Shown: positions 1-7,475, counted from the first letter of the stretch. The stretch is 63,537 nucleotides of DNA from CAYNHF01 sp964397045 (GCA_964397045.1 CAYNHF010000024.1:1-63537), one strand, 5' to 3'. Program-made: numbers and translations. Notes: generated by a model not told the origin, from the sequence alone.

Positions 1-120
1 CTGGGGGACGTCGCGCTCCACCAATTCCAGCGGGCGGGCTGCCGCCGGTCTCGGTTGGGACAGCTGCTGGAAGCGCGCCACGCCCCAACGATACCCGACC
101 CTGCGGGCGGTGAGGAGGGC
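1..120. other. Window edge, no supported gene
   Basis: No complete gene is visible. On the minus strand a reading frame is open from about 120 to the window edge, with a possible GTG start near 81. It could be the 5' part of a gene running out of the window, divergent from the SRPBCC-ArsR operon. It is too short to recognise. Confidence 0.25.
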
Positions 121-177
121 TTGACTTGCCGACGCGCAACATATATGTTGCATATCAACGCGCAACACCAATGTTGC
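121..177 (+). promoter_or_regulatory. Promoter with two ArsR-type dyad operators
   Basis: A -35-like TTGACT at 121-126 is followed, after a 17-base spacer, by a -10-like TATGTT at 144-149. The -10 lies inside a perfect 16-base palindrome, GCAACATATATGTTGC (136-151). A second, imperfect copy, GCAACACCAATGTTGC, is at 162-177. The shared half-sites are GCAACA and TGTTGC, and the dyad centres are 26 bases apart. An ArsR-family repressor is the second gene of the operon that starts at 195, so autorepression by occluding the -10 is the natural reading. The sequence pattern is directly visible; the assignment to this ArsR protein is inferred. Confidence 0.75.
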
Positions 178-194
178 ACATTTCGAGGGGCAGG

Positions 195-638
195 ATGACA
201 TCGACTGATTCGATCGAGCGGAGCATGCTGGTGCCTCATTCCATTGAAACCGTGTGGGAGGCGATCACAAGCGCTGCCGCATTGGCGCAGTGGTTCGGGG
301 ACTCCGCAGACATTGAACTCCGGCCGGGGGGACGGGCCAGTTTCGGTTGGTCCGAGTACGGGGACAAGATCTCCGCACAGGTCGAGGTCGTGGCTGCGCC
401 GCACACGTTTGCCTTCCGGTGGGCAACCGTCGGTGGAGTACCGCTCGACGAGTCTCCCTCGACCCTGGTTACCTTCTCCCTCGCAACGCAGGAGGGCCAT
501 ACGCTGGTCACCGTGGTCGAGACCGGGTTTGCCTCGCTTCCAGAAGACCTGCGGAATGAGTCACTGGAAGAGAACACGTCTGGCTGGAAGGCAGAGTTCG
601 AAGATCTCGAAGCGTATTTGCGGAGCGCTTCGCAGTGA
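195..638 (+). CDS. SRPBCC/AHSA1-family protein
   Basis: The 147-residue product has the AHSA1 (activator of Hsp90 ATPase homologue 1-like) fold of the SRPBCC superfamily. Visible marks are the N-terminal VPHSIETVWEAIT segment, AALAQWFGD, the central FRW and the C-terminal GWKAEFEDLEAYL helix. Such proteins bind small hydrophobic ligands and are often paired with ArsR regulators. I chose the ATG at 195, preceded by GAGGGGCAGG, over the TTG at 126 because the longer version would translate the promoter and operators. The stop overlaps the GTG of the ArsR gene (GTGA), indicating translational coupling. The ligand is unknown. Confidence 0.8.
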   Translation: MTSTDSIERSMLVPHSIETVWEAITSAAALAQWFGDSADIELRPGGRASFGWSEYGDKISAQVEVVAAPHTFAFRWATVGGVPLDESPSTLVTFSLATQEGHTLVTVVETGFASLPEDLRNESLEENTSGWKAEFEDLEAYLRSASQ

Positions 639-979
639 CGGCGCAGGCTGCCACCGCCACTTTCCGGGCGCTGGCCGATCCCATTCGCGTCGACATCATC
701 GAACGAGTTGCCGCGGGCCGCGAGGTGACGGCGACTGCACTCGCAACCGAGCTTCCCATCACCCGGCAGGCAGTCGCGCGGCACCTCGTGACGTTGGAAG
801 CGGCAGGGCTGGTCTCCGGGGAACGCCTGGGTAGGGAGACCCGCTATCAGGTCGCAACTGCTCCATTGGTCGACGCCGCCGACTGGCTCGAGACTCGCGC
901 CGTGAGTTGGGATCTAGCGTTGCTGCGACTGTCTGCTCATCTGGATCGACAAGCTGCCGGTGAGGTCGCGGACTCGTGA
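635..979 (+). CDS. ArsR-family winged-helix transcriptional regulator
   Basis: The product has 114 residues. It begins FRALADPIRVDIIERV, continues with the recognition-helix region LPITRQAVARHLVTLEAAGLV, and has a wing ending GRETRYQV, all typical of ArsR/SmtB repressors of the SdpR-like type. No cysteine-rich metal site is visible, so metal sensing is unlikely. The GTG start overlaps the stop of the SRPBCC gene. The probable operator is the double dyad at 136-177. ArsR plus SRPBCC pairs are common in actinobacteria; the signal sensed here cannot be read from sequence. Confidence 0.85.
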   Translation: MTAQAATATFRALADPIRVDIIERVAAGREVTATALATELPITRQAVARHLVTLEAAGLVSGERLGRETRYQVATAPLVDAADWLETRAVSWDLALLRLSAHLDRQAAGEVADS

Positions 980-1028
980 CCGGTCTTCTCAGCGCTCGGC
1001 TCGCAGGTGAGCTACTGAGCGACCGGTC
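978..1028. terminator. Hairpin between convergent arsR-type and rtcB genes
   Basis: GACCGGTC at 978-985 and again at 1021-1028 can pair. The stem continues inward as CTCAG (988-992) with CTGAG (1015-1019), around a loop of about 22 bases. It begins at the stop of the ArsR gene and lies before the stop of rtcB on the other strand, so it could end transcription in both directions. There is no T-tract, which is common in high-GC actinobacteria. Confidence 0.5.
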
Positions 1029-1045
1029 CGCCGGTGAGGCGCCGG

Positions 1046-2221
1046 CTACGTGCCCTTGTAGTTCAGGATTTGATGCAGCTCGGTGTCGATCGCTACCAGA
1101 TCGGACTGTTCGCCCATCACGCGGTCGATGTTCTTGTATGCGCCCGGTGCTTCGTCGACCAGGCGGGCAGCACGCTCGACCAACCAGGTCTTGCCCTTCA
1201 TGTCGGAGGCGAGTTGGGCAGCGGTGAAGGTCTTCTTCGCCTGGGTCCGGCTCATGGCGCGACCGGCGCCGTGAGCCGAGGAATCGAATGAGGCGGGGTT
1301 GCCAAGTCCGCGGACGATGAAGGAACTGGTGCCCATGGAGCCGGGGATCACGCCCCAATCACCAACTCTCGCTCGAATCGCCCCCTTGCGGGTGATCCAG
1401 AGATCCTTGCCGTGGTGGCGTTCTTTGGCGGTGTAGTTGTGGTGGCAGTTGATCCTGCGCTTCTCAGCCGGACGTCGCCTCAGTTCCCTTGCCAGCGCGT
1501 CGAGGACGGCGTCCATCATCGCCTCGCGGTTGGCGAGGGCGTAGTCCTGCGCCCAGAGAAGGTCACGCATGTAGGCTTTGAATTCGGGCGTTTGCTCCAC
1601 GAAGTAGGCCAGGTCGCGGTCCTCCAGGTCAATCAGTCGGCGCTTCATGTCGGCCTTGGCGATGGCAATGTGACGTTGTGCCAACTGGTTGCCGGCTCCC
1701 CGCGAACCTGAGTGCAGCACAACCCACACGCTGTCATCTCCATCCAGGCATACCTCTACGAAATGGTTGCCCGATCCGAGCGATCCGAACTGCGAGACCG
1801 CCCTGTCTGCCAGATCGAATCGACGAACCGAGTCGTTGGGATGTGCCGCGAACCAGCGGGCACCTCTTCCAACGTCTGTGCCGCCTGGTTTGTGACCCTT
1901 GCCCACACCCGCAGGCACCTTCCGTTCGACCCGGCGCAACAGGCTCCGCAGGTCATCGGGTAGATCAGCCGAATCGAGATCAGTCTGCACCGCGATCATG
2001 CCGCACCCGATATCAACGCCCACGGCCGCCGGGATGATGGCTCCCTGCGTGGGGATGACGGAACCGATCGTGGCCCCAAGCCCGAGATGCGCGTCCGGCA
2101 TCAGGGCGATGTGGTTCACGATGAACGGCATGCGGGCGGTGCGCTCCGCCTGCGCTGCGGTCGGTTCATCGAGGTCGGTGGCCCAGGTGAGGACCCGACC
2201 GGATGCTGACTTGGTTGGCAT
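1046..2221 (-). CDS. rtcB: RtcB-type 3'-phosphate/5'-hydroxyl RNA ligase
   Basis: This 391-residue protein belongs to the RtcB family, Mn/GTP-dependent ligases that join RNA 3'-phosphate (or cyclic phosphate) ends to 5'-OH ends, as in tRNA and rRNA repair. Visible motifs are PDAHLG, the metal site GVDIGCGM (Asp70, Cys73), GSLGSGNHFVEV, HSGSRGAGN, and HGAGRAMSR, the motif with the conserved histidine of the nucleotidylation site. Length is close to E. coli RtcB (about 408). The ATG is preceded by GTAGGAGCTGTCG on the minus strand. No RtcA or archease lies nearby, so this is a stand-alone version. Confidence 0.9.
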   Translation of the reverse strand: MPTKSASGRVLTWATDLDEPTAAQAERTARMPFIVNHIALMPDAHLGLGATIGSVIPTQGAIIPAAVGVDIGCGMIAVQTDLDSADLPDDLRSLLRRVERKVPAGVGKGHKPGGTDVGRGARWFAAHPNDSVRRFDLADRAVSQFGSLGSGNHFVEVCLDGDDSVWVVLHSGSRGAGNQLAQRHIAIAKADMKRRLIDLEDRDLAYFVEQTPEFKAYMRDLLWAQDYALANREAMMDAVLDALARELRRRPAEKRRINCHHNYTAKERHHGKDLWITRKGAIRARVGDWGVIPGSMGTSSFIVRGLGNPASFDSSAHGAGRAMSRTQAKKTFTAAQLASDMKGKTWLVERAARLVDEAPGAYKNIDRVMGEQSDLVAIDTELHQILNYKGT

Positions 2222-2287
2222 CGACAGCTCCTACAGGATCAACGCTAACTGCTCGGCGGCGCTGAGTGCACTGGTAGCCTGCCCCTC

Positions 2288-2785
2288 ATGTCTCGGGCGC
2301 TTGTGCTCAATGCCAGCTACGAGCCACTCTCCGTGGTTCCGGTGCGGCGCGCGCTCGTTCTGGTGTTACGAGAACGGGCGGACGTGGTTCAGTCGAACGG
2401 CCACCTCTGGCGGTCGGAGACCATCGAGATGGCGGCGCCGTCCGTCATCCGCCTCCGTCACTACGTACGGGTGCCGTTTGGGCGAAGAGTCCCCCTCAAC
2501 CGCAAGACCGTGTTTCTCCGTGACGAATCCAGGTGTCAGTACTGTGGCAAGTCGGCTGAGAATATCGATCACGTGGTCCCGAAATCCCAGGGAGGCAAAC
2601 ACACCTGGGAGAACGTTGTGGCCGCCTGTCGGCGCTGTAATTCCCGCAAGGGTGGTCGGACTCCGTCTGAAGCCGGCCTCATTCTCAAGCGGCGGCCTGC
2701 GGCTCCGCGCCGCCAGAGTTGGATCGCGGTAGCGATGGGAGCGAGACCGGATCCCGAATGGGCGCCGTACCTCGGCCTGGCGTGA
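2288..2785 (+). CDS. HNH endonuclease family protein
   Basis: The product has 165 residues. The N-terminal part (LVLNASYEPLSVVPVRRALVLV) is the typical lead-in of a widespread actinobacterial HNH family. The C-terminal HNH domain has a CQYC knuckle (83-86), IDHVVPKSQGG with Asp94-His95, WENVVAAC (Asn109) and a second knuckle CRRC (114-117). The paired CxxC motifs suggest a structural zinc. No clear Shine-Dalgarno precedes the ATG, so it may be leaderless or weakly translated. The cellular role of this solitary family is not established; nothing nearby suggests restriction or phage. Confidence 0.85.
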   Translation: MSRALVLNASYEPLSVVPVRRALVLVLRERADVVQSNGHLWRSETIEMAAPSVIRLRHYVRVPFGRRVPLNRKTVFLRDESRCQYCGKSAENIDHVVPKSQGGKHTWENVVAACRRCNSRKGGRTPSEAGLILKRRPAAPRRQSWIAVAMGARPDPEWAPYLGLA

Positions 2786-2795
2786 CCGGGTTCGT

Positions 2796-3314
2796 CTAGT
2801 CGGCTTCGCGGAGCAGCAACACCGGTACCGTCGACCGTCGGGTGACCTTGGCGCCGGTTGAACCGAGAAGGCCCTCGAACCGACCCTGGCCGTGGGAGCC
2901 GATCACGACGAGGTCGATCTCTCGACTGCGGATCTCTCCGATGATCGTGGCCGCGGCGTTTTCGCCCTCCAGCGACTCGGACGCGCAGGTGATCCCGGCT
3001 TCCACGAGCGCATCGACGATCGGGGCGCACACCGCGACTTCACGACTCGTCAGATATTGGGCGACAATCGCATCGTCCCCCGGATAGCCGATCGAAGGGT
3101 CTGAGCCACCGCCGCTCACGCCAACGTATTCGGCGTCTGTAGCGACCGAAGGCCCGGGCTGTTCGCCGAAATCGCTGCGCAGATCGCGCAGCAGCGTGCG
3201 TGGAATCTCAGTGACCGTGATGACGGTGACCGTATCGTCCTTGGCCAGCGGGGCGATGTAGCTCACGACCTGGCTGGGTTCGAGTTTGCCGTCGGTAGCG
3301 ACGAGCACGTGCAC
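2796..3314 (-). CDS. Universal stress protein (UspA) family
   Basis: A single-domain UspA-like protein of 172 residues. It starts MHVLVATDGK and ends with the nucleotide-binding signature GSHGQGRFEGLLGSTGAKVTRR, which fits G-2x-G-9x-G(S/T) for ATP binding. A 30-40 residue insertion (about 55-90) lengthens it relative to the usual 140-150 residues. It lies 48 bases downstream of the reductase-like gene on the same strand, so the two are probably co-transcribed. Confidence 0.85.
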   Translation of the reverse strand: MHVLVATDGKLEPSQVVSYIAPLAKDDTVTVITVTEIPRTLLRDLRSDFGEQPGPSVATDAEYVGVSGGGSDPSIGYPGDDAIVAQYLTSREVAVCAPIVDALVEAGITCASESLEGENAAATIIGEIRSREIDLVVIGSHGQGRFEGLLGSTGAKVTRRSTVPVLLLREAD

Positions 3315-3362
3315 AACGAGACCTCCCGGTGTTCTGCGCTTACCGAGAGCCAGGCTAGGCCG

Positions 3363-4136
3363 TCAGTTCGTGTCTCGCTTGATCTGTTCGAGCATGGGTA
3401 CCGAGATGCCGGCCGAGTCTGCATGTCCAAGGGCACGGTCCAGCCTGCTGGGGGCGCTTCTTCCGGTGGCCTGGTGCTGGGGATCCGCAGCGATGGCCTG
3501 GACCATCCCGGCGATCAGCAGCTCGGAATCGAGGTCCTCTCCGCACAGCCAGTACTGGAGAGCCAACACGTCTGTTGCCACCGCCCGCGCCAGCGTCTCG
3601 TGGTGCTCCCAGAGTTCCCCTACCGTGCCGCCCGTCACCAGGCCCGCGATGTTGACGGTGAGGATGTAGAGGTTCTTTCGCACCAGTTCAAACAGCAGGT
3701 CTCTGTCTGCAATCGCGGCCGCAGGGATGCCGATACCCGCCAACGCTGATGAGACCGTCGCCGCGCAAGGGCCCGCAACCGGCGTTGGAATGATGACCTT
3801 GACGTCCTGGCCGGGCTTCTTCTCGAACCACACCGCCGCGACCGTGGGCTCCGTGATCCCGTGGCGCACCCAGTCGCGTGGCAGCAGCTCATTTTGCAGG
3901 AGACCAACCCGGTCCTTCCATGGATCCGGGACCGCGGCCAGCGCCGGGTCGAGGTCGGCTTCGCCCACGGTGACCAGCACCAACTCCGGTAGGGCAATGG
4001 CCGCAGCCAGCTCATCGAGCGGGGTGCCACGGAGCGCGGGATAGACGGGCGAGCCGCCCTTCAGGAATGCGCGGCCGAAGACTCCGCCCATTTCTCCTAC
4101 TCCGACGAGGACGATGGGTGATGATTGTGAGGTCAT
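3363..4136 (-). CDS. Ketopantoate reductase-like NAD(P)-binding protein
   Basis: The 257-residue product begins with a Rossmann nucleotide-binding strand, IVLVGVGEMGGVFGRAF (GxGxMG). It then has a segment like the ApbA/PanE family (LLQNELLPRDWV, followed by a helical C-terminal half). Family length is usually about 300, and the typical C-terminal substrate residues are not obvious, so I do not call it panE. It could be a 2-dehydropantoate 2-reductase paralogue or an unrelated small dehydrogenase. It is first in a probable two-gene unit with the stress protein. Confidence 0.55.
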   Translation of the reverse strand: MTSQSSPIVLVGVGEMGGVFGRAFLKGGSPVYPALRGTPLDELAAAIALPELVLVTVGEADLDPALAAVPDPWKDRVGLLQNELLPRDWVRHGITEPTVAAVWFEKKPGQDVKVIIPTPVAGPCAATVSSALAGIGIPAAAIADRDLLFELVRKNLYILTVNIAGLVTGGTVGELWEHHETLARAVATDVLALQYWLCGEDLDSELLIAGMVQAIAADPQHQATGRSAPSRLDRALGHADSAGISVPMLEQIKRDTN

Positions 4137-4188
4137 GGGTGGGAACCTACTAGCCGTCGATACGCGGTCTGCCGCGTAGGGTGACGCG

Positions 4189-4496
4189 ATGGAGTGGTCG
4201 AGCGGTGAGGTTCCGGCAGGCCTCGAGTGGCTGGGATCCTCGACAGAGGCCCTGGCGTGGTTCGGTGCCCCTCCCCGGCCTCGTTGAGGAGCTTGCCGCG
4301 TGTTGGTCGCTCACGATTGGGCCGGCCTACCACGACAGCCACGTGTCGCTCGTCCTGCAGGTTGAGGATCCTGGGGCTCGATCGGGAACGGGCCAGGCTC
4401 TGGGCAGTCGCGCACACAGTGGAATGGGGGATCGAGGCAGATCGGGCGCTGCCGCGCCATGTCGAGACGGCACGCTGGCTGCTCGCTGCCGGTTGA
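4189..4496 (+). pseudogene. APH(6)-like (streptomycin kinase family) remnant, internally deleted and frameshifted
   Basis: Three consecutive reading frames together give a collapsed aminoglycoside phosphotransferase of the APH(6)/hydroxyurea type. Frame 1 from ATG 4189 gives VPAGLEWLGSSTEALAWFG. After the C-run at 4268-4271, frame 2 gives LVEELAACWSLTIGPAYH and SHVSLVLQVEDP. Frame 3 gives LGLDRERARLWAVAHTVEW to the stop at 4496. The first and last parts match how the family begins and ends, but roughly 200 central residues, including the catalytic loop, are missing. The first shift fits one extra C; the second coincides with the deletion. The assignment is from family recall; the frame changes are directly visible. 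Confidence 0.65.
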
Positions 4497-4525
4497 CGCT
4501 GTGCCATTCGACATAGACTTCCACC

Positions 4526-5100
4526 ATGTCGTGCCCTGCCCTCCTACATGTCGTGATCACAGGACTGATGGGATCAGGCAAATCCACCGTTGGCCCGATC
4601 GTCGCCGAGCGGCTGGGCCGTCCGTGGAGTGACTCCGATGCAGCGATCGAACGCGAAGCGGGGCAAACGGGGCGCGAGGTGGCGCTGGCCGAGGGGGTGC
4701 CATCCCTCCATGCAATGGAAGCGGCGCACCTCCTCGCGGCGCTGAAGGAGCCAACACCCGCGGTGATCTGTGCGGCACCATCTGTGCTGGAAGACACGAA
4801 GTGTCTCGAGGCGCTCGAGCGCGGCGCGGCCACCCTCTTCCTCGACGTTGCTCCAGCAGAGCTGGAGCCTCGCCAGGCCTCCGGTGAACACCGCCGCAGC
4901 CTGGCGGCTCCGCTGACGACGCTGACGGAGATGCGCCACCGTCGTCTCGAGGCGGTCCGTGCGGTCGGCGGGGCAGGGTGGAGTGCGGTGGTGCCGCGCC
5001 GGCACGTGTCGCCGACCTCGTCCTGCAGGCGCTGGCTGCACCATCGAACGAGGACGCCCAGCTTTCGAAAGCACCCACCATGGACTGCTCGGGACGGTGA
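4526..5100 (+). pseudogene. Shikimate kinase-like gene with a C-terminal frameshift
   Basis: The N-terminus has a Walker A loop, GLMGSGKST, then LGRPWSDSDAAIERE (shikimate-binding Asp region) and a lid-like segment GEHRRSL, as in AroK-type kinases. The ATG frame loses family character after LEAVRAVGGAG near 4975. One base downstream a second frame continues with ARVADLVLQALAAP and stops at 5098-5100, giving about 191 residues. Adding one G to the G-run near 4976-4978 restores the full reading. As written, the ATG frame runs on to 5239 with nonsense sequence. It could be a real pseudogene or a sequencing indel. It is divergent from canonical AroK and may not be the main shikimate kinase. Confidence 0.6.
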
Positions 5101-5249
5101 TCGAGGTTCATCTAGAGGCGTCGAGCGAAGCCGCCGCGTCACACGCCGACGAGCTCATCATCGCCCGACACGCTTCTTCCACGTAGCGCCGATGTTCACG
5201 GCAGTATGGTGCGGAAGGTCCGACGAACGGCCCGAATAGGAGCACGAGC

Positions 5250-6482
5250 ATGGAGATACGGGATCTTTCCGACGAGCAGCGGCTGATGCGCCGGACCACT
5301 CGGGACTTCGTCGATCGGGTGGTGATTCCTTTCATCAGCGACAATCGAGCGCGGGAGTGGTCGATGGATCCCGAGGGGAGGCTGGCGCCGCAGATTCTGG
5401 ATGAGGCCGATCGGGCCGGGTTGCGCAGCCTGGGGGTACCAGACAAGTACGGCGGTGTCACCCTCGATCCTGCTTCCGAGGCTCTGACGTTCGCCGTTAT
5501 TGCGATCGAACTGGCCCGGGGTGATGTTGGGCTGGCAGACAAGCTGGCGCAGAATTGGAAGATCGCGGTTCTCTTGCGCGAACTGGCACCCGAGCACCTT
5601 CAGGATGTGTGGTTCCCCCGCTACATGGACGACCCTCAGTTCCTCATGGCGCACTGTCTCACCGAGCCGAAAGGCGCATCCGATCGTTGGCTGCCGTACA
5701 ACGAGCCCGAGGCAGCCATGGATACCAAAGCAGCTCTGGAAGATGGCGAGTGGGTGATCAACGGTCGCAAGCACTTCATCAGCAACGGCTACGACGCCTC
5801 GCTTTATGTGGTGTATGCCAACACCAAGCCCGGGGCGGGGATCTTGGAGAGCACGAGCAGCTTCCTCGTGCCGCGCGATACCCAGGGCCTGGAGGTAGTT
5901 CGCTGCAACGAGACCATCGGCGGGCGCTACATGAACAATGGAGAGATTGCCTTCGAGGACTGTCGGATACCTGAGAATCATCTACTTGCCCGCGACGACG
6001 CCCTCGGCAAGGCGGGAGTGTATTTCCGCCCTGGCAAGATCCTCCAGGCAGCCAAGAACCTCGGTATCGGAGTAGCGGCATACGAGGACACGGCCCGCTG
6101 GGTGCAGGAGCGGGTTCAGGGAGGACGGCTCCTCATCAAGCACCAGGCAGTTGCGGTTCGCCTGGCTCAGATGGCGGTGAAGCTCGAGGCGGTCGGGGCG
6201 CTGCTTCGTCAAGCCGCCACGGCGGTGGACTCCGATGCCGCAGACGCCAACCAGCTGTGCAACATGACCAAGGTGTTCACCGCCGAGGAGGTGTTCGAGG
6301 TCTGCACCCAGGCGATGGAGCTACACGGAGGCTTCGGGGCAATGATCGAGTTGGGCATCGAGAAGTACCTGCGTGACGCTGCGGTGTATCTCCACATGGA
6401 TGCCACGACCGACATCAGCTTGTTCAAGATCGTCAAGGCCATGTTCCCGGAGACGGCCGGCGCCTATGCCGGTCCCGAGTAG
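5250..6482 (+). CDS. Acyl-CoA dehydrogenase family protein
   Basis: A 410-residue FAD flavoprotein of the acyl-CoA dehydrogenase superfamily. The N-terminal helical domain begins EIRDLSDEQRLMRRTTRDFV. The middle beta-domain has the FAD/substrate segment CLTEPKGASDRW and GRKHFISNGYDASLYVVYA. The C-terminal helical domain has MELHGGFGAM. Where short-chain enzymes carry the catalytic base in a YEGTSEI segment, this protein reads MDATTDI, so Asp stands where Glu is expected. The substrate is not predictable. A perfect hairpin at 6516-6545 follows the stop, and no other fatty-acid gene is adjacent. Confidence 0.85.
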   Translation: MEIRDLSDEQRLMRRTTRDFVDRVVIPFISDNRAREWSMDPEGRLAPQILDEADRAGLRSLGVPDKYGGVTLDPASEALTFAVIAIELARGDVGLADKLAQNWKIAVLLRELAPEHLQDVWFPRYMDDPQFLMAHCLTEPKGASDRWLPYNEPEAAMDTKAALEDGEWVINGRKHFISNGYDASLYVVYANTKPGAGILESTSSFLVPRDTQGLEVVRCNETIGGRYMNNGEIAFEDCRIPENHLLARDDALGKAGVYFRPGKILQAAKNLGIGVAAYEDTARWVQERVQGGRLLIKHQAVAVRLAQMAVKLEAVGALLRQAATAVDSDAADANQLCNMTKVFTAEEVFEVCTQAMELHGGFGAMIELGIEKYLRDAAVYLHMDATTDISLFKIVKAMFPETAGAYAGPE

Positions 6483-6515
6483 GCCCGGCAGTCTTCTTCT
6501 TTCAGATCCAGCTGA

Positions 6516-6545
6516 GGGCGGGGAACGCCAGACCGCACCCCGCCC
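6516..6545 (+). terminator. Terminator-like hairpin after the acyl-CoA dehydrogenase gene
   Basis: GGGCGGGG (6516-6523) pairs perfectly with CCCCGCCC (6538-6545) around a 14-base loop, 33 bases after the stop codon. It is strong by GC content but lacks a T-tract. Confidence 0.5.
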
Positions 6546-6825
6546 GGAAGCCGCAAAAACGCGGCGCCGCCGGCGAGGCAGCGGCATCTCCAGAGGGTCG
6601 GTAGCAAGCGCGGGACCAATCTGTGCTCCGGACTGCGGTGTACGAGAACCTGCACCGCAGTCAATCGCGCCGTCCTCGATCGAGCTTCCCGGGTCCGCTG
6701 GCTCCACGCCACCCCAACCGCAATCGAAGCCGCGGCCGAACCCGCCAACAAATCGATGCCGTCTCACCGCCGGAGCGGTCGTCCCATGAATTGAGGGCCT
6801 GGTGGTATCTCGGGGGGCGAGAAGA
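6546..6825. other. Gene-free stretch with a perfect 10-bp hairpin
   Basis: No convincing gene lies between the dehydrogenase and mraZ. GACTGCGGTG (6631-6640) pairs perfectly with CACCGCAGTC (6653-6662) around a 12-base loop. It may be a second terminator that insulates the dcw operon. Long open frames on both strands here are GC-driven and have no protein-like composition. Confidence 0.45.
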
Positions 6826-6867
6826 TTGACAGGTGGGGAGGAATGGTGCAGAGTGGGGCCCCGTGGG
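6826..6867 (+). promoter_or_regulatory. MraZ box with a -35-like element (dcw promoter region)
   Basis: A -35-like TTGACA is at 6826-6831. Downstream, TGGTG (6843-6847), TGGGG (6853-6857) and TGGGA (6863-6867) form three direct repeats with exact 5-base spacers; another TGGGG is at 6834-6838. E. coli MraZ is known to bind three TGGGN repeats separated by 5 bases, so this is the expected operator for the mraZ gene at 6900, and it implies autorepression of the operon. No good -10 hexamer stands out. Confidence 0.7.
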
Positions 6868-6899
6868 AGATGACTGGCGAGTGACGGAGTCGGTGACGC

Positions 6900-7334
6900 G
6901 TGTTTTTGGGTGAGTATCAGCACTCGATGGACGACAAAGGTCGTGTCGTGTTGCCGCGCAAATTCCGGGATCAGCTCGAATCCGGCTGCGTGGTTACTCC
7001 CGGGCAGGAGAACTGCCTCTATGTCTTCACCAGGAAACAGTGGGAAGAAGAGGTGGCTCGGGTGAGTCGCCTCCCCCGCACCAACAGGCGGGCCAGAAAC
7101 TACGCTCGCTCCTTCTTTGCTGGAGCGAGCGATCAAATGCTGGATCGGCAGGGAAGGGTCCAGCTCACGGAGAAGCAGCGAAGCTTCGCCGGTCTACACA
7201 AGGACGTGACCGTCGTGGGGGTTGCCGAGAGGGTGGAACTCTGGGCTCCCGAAGCGTGGGAAGCGGTCGCGGCCGAGGCCGACGAGTACTTCGCTCAGAT
7301 CGAAGACGAGTTGAGCGATGGAGACGGGATCTGA
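6900..7334 (+). CDS. mraZ: MraZ, dcw operon regulator
   Basis: A 144-residue DNA-binding protein with two SpoVT/AbrB-like swapped-hairpin halves. The first has FLGEYQHSMDDKGRVVLPRKFR and the second has DRQGRVQLTEKQRSFAGL followed by KDVTVVGVAERVELW. It normally represses its own operon through TGGGN repeats, and such repeats lie 33-57 bases upstream. It is the first gene of the dcw cluster. The start appears to be GTG, with a GGAG about 11 bases upstream. Confidence 0.95.
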   Translation: MFLGEYQHSMDDKGRVVLPRKFRDQLESGCVVTPGQENCLYVFTRKQWEEEVARVSRLPRTNRRARNYARSFFAGASDQMLDRQGRVQLTEKQRSFAGLHKDVTVVGVAERVELWAPEAWEAVAAEADEYFAQIEDELSDGDGI

Positions 7335-7395
7335 TGTGGATGCCGGTTCCCACAGCCGAGCTCGTGAGAAACGTACCAACGGGTCCTGGCACATC

Positions 7396-7474
7396 GTCAG
7401 CCCCCCGGATGCCAAGTGGAAGGCCCCTTACTCCGCCCGCTTCCATTTCGGCGCCAGCGCTCCGGGGGGCTGAC
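7396..7474 (+). ncRNA. Long leader hairpin sequestering the rsmH ribosome-binding site
   Basis: GTCAGCCCCCCGGA (7396-7409) is a perfect 14-base inverted repeat of TCCGGGGGGCTGAC (7461-7474). The right arm contains the GGGGGG that serves as Shine-Dalgarno for rsmH and ends one base before its ATG at 7476. Inside, GCCAAGTGGAAG (7411-7422) pairs with CTTCCATTT and GGC (7440-7452) with one bulged C and one G-U pair, so nearly the whole 79 bases fold as one rod. This is a probable cis-regulatory RNA controlling rsmH translation. An actinobacterial mraW RNA motif has been described upstream of this gene; whether this is an instance needs a covariance-model comparison. Confidence 0.65.
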
Positions 7475-7475
7475 C

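Noticed and set aside
4959..5186. A separate small gene after the shikimate-kinase-like gene
   Set aside because: It overlaps the restored C-terminal frame of that gene and has no clear ribosome-binding site.
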